A DNA stretch of 64,000 nt, from positions 298,055 to 362,054 of the forward strand of contig JAWDGP010005297.1 in the NCBI GenBank assembly GCA_033675545.1. Reading direction: 5' to 3'. Shown piece after piece: positions 1-14,900 of this stretch; the stretch's first letter is position 1; each line of letters starts with the position of its first letter. This stretch comes from Elysia crispata. Taxonomy: Eukaryota; Mollusca; Gastropoda; Plakobranchidae. The position numbers were made by a program, and so were the translations under genes. A model generated the notes under the pieces. It had not been told where the DNA came from. It saw only the letters and a list, made by a program, of their open reading frames with translations, and did no database searches.

Positions 1-115
1 GAAAATTATTGGCAAATGTGCATGGAAACATGATTTGTAAAATAATGTTAGTTTAGAGTATCTAATAGTATATACAAAGTTTTTGTTGTACTTAATAGTA
101 TTGTTGGTATTATAG

Positions 116-182
116 GTCTATCTCTTGGGAAGCTATAGCTGAGGTTGGAGAGATGCTGCATCCCAAGAATCTACTCACATAA
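116..182 (+). CDS. possible 3'-terminal coding exon of an upstream gene
   Basis: A splice-acceptor-like sequence (TATTATAG) precedes a 67-nt open stretch ending in TAA at 180-182. In the only open frame it reads about 21 residues ending GEMLHPKNLLT. The composition looks coding and is richer in G/C than its surroundings. The rest of such a gene would lie left of the window. I do not recognise the protein. If the innexin gene on the opposite strand continues leftwards, this exon would overlap or nest in it, which weakens the call. It could be a chance open frame. Confidence 0.3.
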
Positions 183-1224
183 ATTATATAAAATACACTG
201 TATAAAGCTTTGAAGTAATGTTCTTTATCTGAAGGATGCCATTTTTCTGAAGTATCTGCAGATGCTAAGCTTTCTTGATGTGAATGAGTTTACCCATTTC
301 ACTTTCACTATTACTGTCAAATGTATAACCTCAAAACTTTTTAAAGTGTCAGCTCAAAATAGATAATAACAAATTAAAAGGAAGTTGCCTGCACAAATCT
401 CTTTCTTTCACATAATATTAAAAAATGTGTGCACGCACCTGAAAACCCTTCACATGGGTCCAGATGAAAAAGAATTAGATGAGCTCAGTTTTAGATCGTG
501 CAACCCATCCTCAGCATTTTACCTTTTATTTGAAGGTTCTATCTTGTTTGAATCAAAAGTTGCAGTGTTTTAAAATCACCTAATTCCGAAAGTTGTTTTG
601 AGGAAATGGCCTTTAAAGCTCAACATGCTTTTTTCACTTAAACTGTTAATGCTATAAATCTGATCTGAAGTGGTTTCACAAGAACATTTAATTCAAAAGG
701 TAAGATATTTCAGAAACAAGTAAAACTAAGCGAAATAAAAAGATAAATTAATGGAGTTTCTAAAGAAAGTAAATTTTCATTTTCGAACTTGGATATGAAA
801 ATCGACTTAAAATAGGTTTGGCACAAAACTAGATCTAGCGACATCCAAAGGGTTTTCCGTGCACCCACACAAATATTCACTTTTTTGATTCTGAGTAACA
901 CTATAAGCTAGTATCTTCGTCTGTAGGAATTAGTTACAGTATACTAGAGCCTTGTTAAGTCTGGTATATTGTTAAAGGGGGAGAAATTAAATTAAGCCTG
1001 GCAGAAAGAAATTTAAAAAACAATCCATAGTATTATTGGACATTTTCAAAAAGGAAAGATTAAAGCAACATCATGGCATAACAATTTGGGATGAGTAAGG
1101 ATGAAACTTAGCACCAAAACTACAATGTCTTATGTGTTTTTTCCATTTGTTTGTTTGTTTTATAAGTTTTACTGATACAATTATTCATAAGACATAAAAA
1201 AGAAGAGCCCTTTTTTAGACAAAC
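183..1224. other. AT-rich non-coding stretch left of innexin exon 2
   Basis: No open frame here resembles the next innexin segment (second transmembrane span onward), and no repeat is obvious. If the innexin is intact, its remaining exons lie left of the window and this is intron. Nothing else is supported. Confidence 0.4.
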
Positions 1225-3858
1225 CTGTGCAATGAAGACAATTGTGATCCATCGGTAGAAATTGATTTCACCCACATCTGTGCTGGCCGCCTCAGTAGCG
1301 TTGAGAGGCCCTCCATGAACTGTACTTAGCTGATAGGGCACCTACAAGAGAAATATTGCCTTCAGTGGAAGACTCCACAAAGCATTTTCTTAAACTTAAA
1401 TGGTTTTGGTGAAAAATTTAAAACAGATTTCTGTCCACCAAGGAAGCTTACAGCACAAGATTGGGAAAAGGTGAAATGAGATGCAACTTGCAAGATCCGT
1501 AGCAAGAAAATGTAAAATGAGATGCCTCTTGTGAGATCACTAGTGAGAAAATGTGAAATGATATGTCTCTTGCAAGACAGCATCATGTTAATTTATTTGA
1601 ATTTTTTTTTCTCTTTGTGACTTTTTTTATATCACCTCTTTATTTATTCATATGCTCCCATAAAATACTACTCAAACAAATTTAATTGATATGCAAATGC
1701 TAAAATATTTTAAAAATAATGATGAAAAAAGGGACAAAGAAAAAGAAAAAGACTAGTTTAAAAAAAAGAAAACAATTTAAAAAAAAAACATTTTCTAATC
1801 TTTAACAGAAAAAAAAACAAAAACAAAAAACCATGATATGAAAAACAAGTAAAGGTTTTAAAAATATAGTATGGCTCTTTATGCAAACAAAAAAAAAAAA
1901 AAATTAAAAATATGTCAAAATTCTGAAGCAATGCATACATTGCAAGAATCCTATACCAGCTGGAGAGGACTAATGCAATCTTGTTTAAAATAAATTAAAG
2001 TTTAAAAAAAAAACATATAATACTGAACACATAATTATGTTAACATTGTGTAGAGCCTCCCAGCTCAAGCAAGCAAATCCATGTAAAATGTATTAGTCAG
2101 CCATGTCTAAAATAAAGAAATATCAAAGCACAAATAGGAAAACTGCAACTCCTTGTCAGCAGCATAAATTTATATGGTATGGTATATTCTTATAAAGTAT
2201 GAAGTTCTAAAATGCCAAGTTAAGGAGAAACAAAAAAATTGTTAATAAAAATAAACTTGGGCTCTAAAGCATTACCTGGAACCAGAATTAGTGTTCAAAT
2301 TGAAGAAGAAAAACAGTAAAACTATAAGTTCATTACTTCCATGGTCAAGTCACTTTTCCTCTTGCTAATTTTCTCATTTTCCCTCCTCTTTCAAATTTCA
2401 ACCTCTAGTTAAATTCAAATCCTTTTGATTTTAATTTAAATTACCACCTTTTTTTCTTCCAAAAACTGATTCACACTGCAGTTTGATAAAAAATTAAATT
2501 GGACTTTGCAGCAGGTTAGCACTTTGGTTTACTAATGAAACATGAAAGCAATGATAGTGCAATATTTCTCAGCAGTTTTTGAAATGGAGATGGAGAGTTA
2601 TACTAACTGATTTTATAAAAAGATAACCACGTGGGAAACTTTAAGTATTTGCACAGCAAATTTCATGTATTTTTCTTTCTAATTTGCTGTTGTATCTGTA
2701 GGCTACAAAAGTTTGTTTCGAAACATGATGATCAGTTAAAAAGGCAAATCACACCTACTTGAAGGAATTAATCTTTGGAACTGCTTTTATCTAAATGTCA
2801 AAGGAGCAGGAAAATGGACTGACCAACCATCAAACGCCTAAATGAAGGGTACTTAATTTTTCAATAATAATAAAAAAAATATTATGCACTACATTTTTAG
2901 TCAATAAAGTTATCTTAATTCAAGGTAAAAGGATCCAAAAGGGTAAGGCGTGAAGAGAAAACCCTTTTGGATAAAGAACTTCATACCCATACCTTTGAAA
3001 GATTTTTTGGGTCAGGAAACTGGAAAAGTCTGTGGGCCCAGCAGTAATCGCTCACATGATAATGAAAATGGGTCCAGGAGATCTCCTCCCACCAACAATC
3101 TAGTGGATGACCTGCAAACTCTTTCACCGCAATAATAGCGGCCTGCGCAGCAATGGCACACACGGTGGCATAATGGTGGAGCTGGTCAACAATATCATCC
3201 GTGCGCACCGAGCTACGCAGACTAAGGTTGTTGATAGTGGATAGAGCACCTGCGAGCATTGGGAGGCCCTACACAATACCGTACTCTTCCAAACTTAATT
3301 TTCAGTACTCAATACTTATTGTTCAACCTGAATATAGAAGAGAAAAGGTGGATAGTATTCTTATTTTTTACTGCCATTGAATATTATGAAAGTGAATGTT
3401 GTTAAACAGATTCACACTTAAAAAAAGAGCTAAAAAGAGATCACAGTTTTCTGTCATATTGATTTGAATCATCTCAAGTCCTTTTTTCAAGCATGTACAT
3501 CTGTTTAACATATAAGCATCTACATGAAAGGAGCATGGAACCAGAATCAACAATATACATTTTAAAAGAATTTTGGGTTTATCCTTTTCACTACCTGTGA
3601 GAGGTCATCTTTCTGGGGATAGCGGTACAATTTGTGTGCCCAGCAGAAAGAGTTTGCATGGCCCTGGTAATGTTGCCATGTCTGAGATGTGACCCAGCAG
3701 TCCAGTGGGTTGCCCCAGTATTCTTTCAATCCCACCATCACGCCAAAAAAGGCAAATAAGTACACAGTGATGAAATGATGCATCTGATCAGTAAAGTCGT
3801 CATCTCTGATTTTCTCCTGAATCTGGAGGTTTGGCAAGCTCGTGAGGACTGACTCCAT
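1225..3858 (-). CDS. innexin (gap-junction/hemichannel subunit), 5' part with two alternative first coding exons
   Basis: Innexins are four-pass membrane proteins that form invertebrate gap junctions and hemichannels. Three exons are visible on the minus strand: 1a 3858-3595, 1b 3259-2993 and 2 1341-1225. All are phase 0 and each ends in a good donor (CAG/GTAGTG, AAG/GTATGG, CAG/GTTTGT); exon 2 follows CTTGTAG. Exons 1a and 1b each encode an N-terminus, a D-D-x-x-D-Q-x-H-H motif, TM1, and half of extracellular loop 1 with two Cys 18 residues apart. Exon 2 supplies the rest of the loop, with an N-A-T sequon, and the start of TM2 (FYRWITIVFIAQ, like the innexin YYQWVPF segment). The start at 3858 has a strong Kozak context (CACCATGG). 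TM2 to the C-terminus should lie left of the window. Family assignment is firm; the exact paralogue is unknown. Confidence 0.85.
1471..1583. repeat. 41-bp minisatellite, about 2.7 copies
   Basis: Three copies start at 1471, 1512 and 1553, each beginning GTRAAATGAKATG and containing CTTGYRAGA, in exact 41-bp register with a few substitutions. It lies in the presumed intron between innexin exons 1b and 2, just upstream (in transcription) of the exon 2 acceptor. Confidence 0.75.
2993..3259 (-). CDS. innexin alternative first exon 1b
   Basis: This 267-nt exon encodes 89 residues from ATG 3259 and ends AAG/GTATGG in phase 0, so it can splice to exon 2 exactly as exon 1a can. It carries the TDDIVDQLHHY motif, a hydrophobic TM1 of about 16 residues, and Cys55 and Cys73 of extracellular loop 1. 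It is clearly diverged from exon 1a yet keeps all diagnostic residues, has no stop or frameshift, and has nearly the same length (89 versus 88 codons). The start context is weaker (CTCCCAATGC). A TGTGTAG acceptor-like sequence lies 9 nt before the ATG, so a 5'-UTR exon may splice in here. It could instead be the first exon of a separate tandem innexin gene. Confidence 0.75.
3595..3858 (-). CDS. innexin first exon 1a
   Basis: This 264-nt exon encodes 88 residues, with ATG 3858 in an optimal CACCATGG context and donor CAG/GTAGTG. Residues 19-28 give the DDDFTDQMHH motif, about 29-44 form TM1, and Cys54 and Cys72 are the paired extracellular loop 1 cysteines of innexins. It is the most upstream coding exon of the locus, about 260 bp downstream in transcription from the giant CT tract. 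Confidence 0.85.
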
Positions 3859-4112
3859 GGTGTTTTCAGTTTTATCGATAGGAACCTTCCTTACCTATAC
3901 CGATACTGATGTTAACTTTTTATTTTCTATTGTCCTTAGGTGCTGGGCTGCGAAGTTATAGTTTCAAAAAGGAAAAATGTAAATTTTTTTTGTTTTCAAA
4001 AGGAACAAAAATGTTGTTCAATCATTATCAAGAAATTAAAGAATGATAGATATGATGTTTAGCACCATATCAGGGAGGGTACAAGGGATTTAAAAACATG
4101 GGGAGGGGGGGA

Positions 4113-8441
<4,329 letters not shown>

Positions 8442-10025
8442 ATGAGTGGTCGAAAGAGAAACGAGCGAGGCCTTTTTGGAATCGTCAAGAAAAAATCAGT
8501 TTTATTCACTTTCAACCCAAGAAAAGGAGAAGAATGCTCATCTGATTCTGACGACTCAGACTACTTTCCTGGAAGGCATTCCACAGACGAGGAGGATGTA
8601 GAATCCTTTTTTGAAAAACAACAGTTGAAGGTTGCCAAGAAGAGAGTGAAAAAAGCAGCGAGTTCAGGTCCAAACCAAAAGAGCAAAAAGACTCGCAGAG
8701 ATATAAAGTCAAATGAGGAAAATCAAGACACTTTAAAAGGTCATCCTAGCAGACTTCCACCTGAAGTTCTCCTTAAAATCTTTATCTATGGTGTCCAATT
8801 AGAAGGGATCACACAATTTTTGCCACGAGTGTCCAGAGTCTGTAAGGAATGGCATGACACTGCCTCTGACCCCAGTCTCCTCAAACACCTGGATCTGTCA
8901 TTTTATGGAGAAGTTGGTGACAGCACTAATCAGCGAAGAGTGATTAATCTGACAAAGCAAAGACTTGATATGCTACTCTCATCCAGAAATCTCTCTCACT
9001 GCCAATCTCTCAACCTATCAGGTCAGGACAAGTTAAGTGTAAGCCACATCAAAACCATGCTTGCTCAAACTCCTAATTTGGCATCTCTGGATTTGCGTGG
9101 CTGTCAAGTAAACTCTGACATGTTGAAAAAACTCCCAGAATTGAATCCTTTCCTTCAAAGAATTGATCTGTCATATCTGTTTCAGTCCAGCAACAGTCTA
9201 TCTTATGGCTCTGTAGAAGGATTGGTCACAGCATTTGGTTCAAAGCTTGTTGAACTGCGTCTTGGAGGGATGGTTGCAATTAACAACAAGTTAGAGGCTA
9301 TGCTGAAAACCATCATGCTATGTTGCCCACTTCTGGAGGAGCTTGACCTTAGCAGACCGCTTAACACAAGCATATCTGCCATTCAGTATGTGGTAGATAT
9401 GGGCAAGTTGACACGGGCCTGCCCTAGGCTAACAGAAATTCGGCTTGATGGCTACAGCATTTTAGATGAAACTGAGGAGACTAGGCCTCATAGTTCAGCA
9501 TTTCCGAGGCTGAGAATCTTTTCGCAATCTTTACATCTGTGCCAACAACATGAGTATTCAGCGTTTTACCGCATGTTTTATAAAAATGAACTTGCTGAGC
9601 TGAATATCAGTCAGACCAATCTTCAGCCTAGTAAGGTTGGAGGTGTCACATCAAAAGTAACTTCTGTTAAGAGGCTTAATCTGTCCAACATGCTTTGGAG
9701 CTCGGAAGATGTAACAGAGATTGGCAGCTGTATGTCTAGCTGGTTAGATAGTATAGAAATACTTGACCTATCAGGCAATAAAAGGGAATCCTTCAATGAT
9801 GAATTATCCTTTTTCTCTCAACCTGGGCAGTGTGCAGGTGCACATCTCCAAGCTATTAACCTCTCGAATTCTGTTGTTAACAGCCAGAGCGTACTCAATA
9901 TTGTAAGGCACTGCAAGTCTCTGCGTGCCATTGACCTTACTGCCTGTAGGGAGCTACCCAGGGGGTGCAAGCGGGCATTTCGTCATGAAGAATTTTCAGA
10001 ACTGATCAAATCTTTGTCCACATAA
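8442..10025 (+). CDS. FBXL6: F-box and leucine-rich-repeat protein, FBXL6-like
   Basis: F-box/LRR proteins are substrate adaptors of SCF (SKP1-CUL1-F-box) ubiquitin ligases: the F-box binds SKP1 and the LRRs bind substrate. ATG 8442 opens 527 uninterrupted codons, close to vertebrate FBXL6 length. Residues 1-100 are charged and low-complexity, with an acidic Ser/Asp cluster (33-40), a second acidic patch (49-54) and Lys/Arg-rich blocks that look like nuclear-localisation signals. The F-box is about 101-150 (SRLPPEVLLKIF... RVSRVCKEWHD). The remainder is irregular LRRs, with repeated LxxLxL segments such as LASLDLRGC, LEELDLS, VKRLNLSNM and LEILDLSGN. The whole protein lies in one exon here; a splice in the 5' UTR is not excluded. 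The assignment rests on the F-box sequence and architecture, so another FBXL is possible. Confidence 0.82.
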   Translation: MSGRKRNERGLFGIVKKKSVLFTFNPRKGEECSSDSDDSDYFPGRHSTDEEDVESFFEKQQLKVAKKRVKKAASSGPNQKSKKTRRDIKSNEENQDTLKGHPSRLPPEVLLKIFIYGVQLEGITQFLPRVSRVCKEWHDTASDPSLLKHLDLSFYGEVGDSTNQRRVINLTKQRLDMLLSSRNLSHCQSLNLSGQDKLSVSHIKTMLAQTPNLASLDLRGCQVNSDMLKKLPELNPFLQRIDLSYLFQSSNSLSYGSVEGLVTAFGSKLVELRLGGMVAINNKLEAMLKTIMLCCPLLEELDLSRPLNTSISAIQYVVDMGKLTRACPRLTEIRLDGYSILDETEETRPHSSAFPRLRIFSQSLHLCQQHEYSAFYRMFYKNELAELNISQTNLQPSKVGGVTSKVTSVKRLNLSNMLWSSEDVTEIGSCMSSWLDSIEILDLSGNKRESFNDELSFFSQPGQCAGAHLQAINLSNSVVNSQSVLNIVRHCKSLRAIDLTACRELPRGCKRAFRHEEFSELIKSLST

Positions 10026-10165
10026 AAACGTTGCATGTAATTTGTAGGCCTATACATGTTTCCTTTTTTCATTTTTATCACTTATGCATAAAATTTTCAT
10101 TTATGTCAGTGTGGAAAATATTTGACCAAAGCCAACTTAAGTGACATATTATGAAGAGATTAAGA

Positions 10166-10171
10166 AATAAA
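10166..10171 (+). terminator. polyadenylation signal AATAAA for the F-box gene
   Basis: The first canonical AATAAA lies about 140 bp after the stop codon, followed by a GT-rich stretch (GGTTTGTTG near 10184). Position and context fit a short 3' UTR. Chance occurrence is possible in AT-rich DNA. Confidence 0.5.
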
Positions 10172-11471
10172 AAATGTTCAGATGGTTTGTTGACAAGTAA
10201 TTTTTGGGCTTGCTAAGGCTGCAATGTTTGGAGTTAGGCTTTATTTAAGATTGGGTTGAAAATTATGCAGAGGCAAAATGCTACGAACTACATGTCATGC
10301 TTTGTTCTGTGGCATAATAGTAGGTGTCTATGTTACCAATAATTCAACGTTTAGATCATAAAAAGAGCATTTGTTTTTTTTTTTCTACTTCGAGCAATTT
10401 CACTATCAATTTAGTAATAATATTAATATCTCTTTTCTGCTAATATTTCATGTCCTACTTTTATGCACTCATGGATCAGAACATAAAGTGCAAGTGATTT
10501 CAATAGTTTACCATGCTTTCATGACAATGATGTTTCACTTTATGAGATAAATTATGCACAGCCAACAACACAACCGTTATTTTAAGGGGACCTTTAGAAC
10601 TAGTCATAGTTGAAGGTTAATCTTTTAATCAAAAATCAAATTAAATTAAAAGAGAGGCAGAATCACGAGTAGAAGTGAAGTAGATGGAGATTTTTAAAAT
10701 ATATATAGACTGAGAATGAGCTATTCGGACTAAAGATGGAGAGAATGCCAGGACTGAAAAAGACTGTTTTAATATCTTTTATACAATTTAAAAAACGAGT
10801 GGACTGGGTTTAAAATGAGTATTTGCTTCATTTGGATTGATATTCATTTATAGCGATAAATTGTAGTATGGCATTGCATCGCATAATTACCCGATAGTTA
10901 AAAAATGTGCAAACAATATTTGTTTTCCAATCTTCAATTCTTTTCGGACCATAACGGGATTAAATTAGAAATTACAGCAAAATGACTAATACTTTCATGA
11001 CATATGACGTTAAGTTCTAGATGATGCTTCTTAAGAGTGTAAATAGATTTACACTTTCCTTTTTTTTCAAATCTTGGTTATAAGGAGAGAAAAGTCCAGT
11101 TAATTGCACAAACGAACTGGCTTCACAACCCTGCCATTCTGGTTTATTAGAAGGCAGTATAGTAACAACATAAAGGTAGGCGGAAAGCAAAGCCCTTTTT
11201 GTAAGGCTCAGTCACATTGTTACATGTACTAGGCTGTATGAAATGTTTCAAAAAATATTTTGTGCCTATCATAAGTAATGTGAAATTCTCATTTTTCCAA
11301 TGTCCTAAAAAAAGATATAGATATACCATACTCATTACATTTACTATTCATTTACTAGTACTATATGAATCATTGAATGTCAGCCACTGCATATCAGAAA
11401 AAAGTCAGACTTTAGACTAGCCATGTAAAATCCTTACTTTTTACGTCTTTGTAAAGTTGTAAAAAAAAATA
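10172..11471. other. AT-rich intergenic stretch, nothing recognised
   Basis: Only short, strand-overlapping open frames without recognisable motifs. No repeat structure was noticed. Confidence 0.4.
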
Positions 11472-11946
11472 CAGTGGAAACCTCAAAAACCGAAGTCTGA
11501 TTATTCGAATTTCTCATAAACCGAATTTTGCAAGATGATAGGTTTTTTTTTTCTCTTTGGCTTTGTTAGAATTGGACTCGTATTTTGAAGTATTTCGGAT
11601 TTGATTCTCTTAATTCGAAGTCGATACCACCTTATAAGGCATCACAAAATTGCTACATGCATCTCTCAAGCAGCAAGCAATGCCAATCACTGCCCAAGGA
11701 AGGCTGATGAGTGCGCTAACAAATCAAGAAGGGAGCAGTTGCATTAACAATTAAATACCAGTAGCAAATCTGTACTGATACTGATAGCAACGTGGCACGG
11801 AGGAAGGGGAGGGTTGCTCATTGCAGGCTCAGTACACACTCATTCAATGAGTCTTAGACTCTGTTATACCCATTTTTGTAATTTGAATATCTTAATTCGA
11901 AGATTTAATCTATTCTCATACAATTCGAATTATAAGGTTTCCACTG
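11472..11946. mobile_element. non-autonomous pogo/Tigger-like element (MITE), 475 bp
   Basis: The ends are inverted: CAGTGGAAACC at 11472 and GGTTTCCACTG ending at 11946. Each is flanked by TA (11470-11471 and 11947-11948), the target duplication of the Tc1/mariner/pogo superfamily. The termini begin CAGTGGAAACC, close to the CAGT..AACCTC ends of pogo/Tigger elements, and subterminal TTCGAA-like words occur on both sides. No transposase is encoded, so it would need an autonomous relative. Confidence 0.8.
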
Positions 11947-14900
11947 TATGTTCAACTTTAGCACTTCAGTGTTCAGAAATATTTCACTTGATAAACCTTA
12001 GCACTACTACTAGCTTCTACCTCAAAACAAGTGGTGGCGACTTATGCTTTCATCAGTCTGAAATCCCAACTTTTTTAATATATGAATGTCTGCTTTGAGT
12101 TTGAATGTGTTTTTGTAATTCAACCCTTTTATACAAAGTTTGCCTTCAGACACGGACACAATTTGCCTTATGCTAAAAATTCTCATAAATTAACATCACA
12201 CTCTCAAAAGTCTAATTTATAATTTTTATATAATTATATGACTCATGGCAGCTGGTCTCAGGACATGATATAGGAATATTTATCTATTTATCTTGCGCTA
12301 CCACATTGTGGAGCCACCAGTTTATTTACTGTGCATGTTGTTGTGACAAATGTAACCATTCTTATGTTGCGCTGTAAAGTAAATTCAAATTTTCAATTCA
12401 TGAACGTTTTTTTAAGTCCACAATAAAGCTATTTAATCACATATTTTAAATTGTGATGAAATTTGTTCTCAATCTTCATTGCATGCAAAAATTACATTAT
12501 TAAGAGAAAAGGGGGGGAGGTGTTGTGAGAAATTAAGTGAATGCATGGAAATTATAAGGTTTCTAATTTTCAAATTAAAAACACAGTGGAGGCTAAACTA
12601 TGTAAGTCCATTAATTTTACCAAATAGGCCTAACTGCATTTGAGTTTACAGAAAACAATTACATGAATCATTTAAATCAAAGCCTGACCAATAAAAATAC
12701 TAATTGAGTAGTTCATGTACTTACTTTGAAATTGTTGATTTCTTGTTTTTTGAGGTGTTTTTTTTTCACCGAGTAACACTGTTCCTGGCTATAGAATGTT
12801 GCATTTCCTCTGTGTGTTTTCTACCCCCACCCGGTTTACAGACGAGAGACAGCAGCTTAAGAAGAGGTAGGAGGGGGTCTGGTACGACTCAGGTGTAAAT
12901 AGCTCAGATGTTAGCATAGTGCTAATGTATACAATATGATAGCTGAATCATCACTGTTGGTTAGAGCTTGCCCTTTGTTAATGTTAGACTCAGTTTTGGC
13001 CCAATTTTTAACGTGGGATATTTTCTGCCCATATTCCCCTTATTTGAGGCATTGATGATCAATTCCAAAATATGTGTTGGGAGAGAAGAAACATTTGAGT
13101 GAGTGTCCTTAAAAGACAACAAAGATATACTCTCTCTTTTTCTTCCTTTTTCTCTCTATATCCCATTATACTAAACAATCGAGTCTTTTTAAATCTTAAA
13201 AGCTTTAGAATAAACAGACTAGATCGATTTTCCTTTGGTTTGTTGAAATGGTTAGGTGCAATACCGTCGGCTTTGTGGAGGACCTTGCCGGTCGACATTA
13301 TCAATAAATATTGTCTTGATCAACGTGATAATTGCTTTGGTTCATAGTTTTTCTCTTTCACCTTTTTTTCCTTCACTGCTCTCCAACCTGGACAAACAAG
13401 GCTTCCACTCTTTTTATCATCTCTCTTTTTAAATTTCATCTTTTTGCTGGCTGAAAAAAAATTGCCTCTTGCAGCTTGAATGTAAAAAAGAATCTCTTTC
13501 ATTTGATTGAAGATTTCAAAGAATACTTTTGGAGTATTTTGTGGTAAAAACTTGGTGCAAACTCTCAACATTACACTATACATTGTACAGTGTTGGTGCT
13601 AATTACTCTGCCAAGAGTAATGTTAATTTCTCAGGAAACACCGGTCCATGAATCAGGTTTGAAAAAATTTGATTAGACCTATGTAGCCTAATATCTTTTT
13701 AACATGAATAACGTACTTAAGAAAAGGTATGCAGCTTATGCCATATCTGCTTTTTGTTTCAGAAACAGACATGTTTAAAACATTTAGAGCCTAATTAATC
13801 AGTTTTATTATATGATCACTTTGAATGAGTACTTGTACAGTGGTAGGCCTACAAGGCCTAGACCTAAAATTATCAAACAAAAAAAAACATACTGTAGACA
13901 TTAATTGCTTGAAATATCAAATGAGGGGCTGGAAAAATCTCTGACCTACTTCATTATTTCTTTTTGGGCTGCATGCTGCCAATGAAATTAAAACTTTCCC
14001 TTAGTTCCAACTTTAGCATTTCTTAAAATTAAGATAATGAGTGATTAAAAGACATTGCAGTGTAGCCTCCATTTAATTTGTAGTCATGATGCAAACACTT
14101 TTCATAATAGAGAATGGCAAAGATAGCCCATTCTTAGTCCCCAGCTGTGTGTAATTATTGCTGGCTGGAGAGGAAAAAATGGACTAGTATTGCAAGCAAA
14201 TCGACTCAGTCAACTTGCACTCATCATGTAGATGTATCTAAATCTTGTTCAATACAAAACAAATTTACTGGCCATGATTATATTAGGGCTTTTGATTTGA
14301 GAAAGTGTAAAATAAGAGTTCAGAAAATTCATAATCAGATGAAGTTCAAATTGATTCCACCAAACCTACAAATGTACAAGAGCAGTGTATAGACTCTCTT
14401 ACTTTTAGAGATTTTAGTTAGGCACCCAATTTGAAGTCCTGTAAATGTGAGGAAATAACATGTATGCCATTACCAAGGACCAAATAAAAGAACTTAATGC
14501 TTTAAAAAATTCATAAAATTACTAAGGCACTGACATAGTGTCAATTATGTTTTTTTATGTACCAAGCATGATTTTCTATGCAAATGTTTCATTTGCTGTT
14601 ACTTTGCAGTTTCAGTCATTGTGACTTAGTGGGATACTCCTTATCTTCAGGCATTTTGTTTGAAATAATGAGTGATCACTTATCTTTCAAAAACTCAATT
14701 AAGTTTCAACCACATACATGTAATCCCGGATGAGGTATGGACTTTCAGTTGTTTTTCTTATGATAGAAAGATACTCTTACAAACTTACTATGTAGGCCTG
14801 TCTAATATAGCATGGTATATTTTTACCTTCTTGAAGAAAATTTAAGCTAGGCCTACCTACGTAAAATAAAATGAATGAAGTACTTGGTACACAAAGGATC

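Noticed and set aside
13059-13583. Overlapping open frames on both strands
   Set aside because: No recognisable domain, no conserved splice structure, and frames on both strands overlap, as expected by chance.
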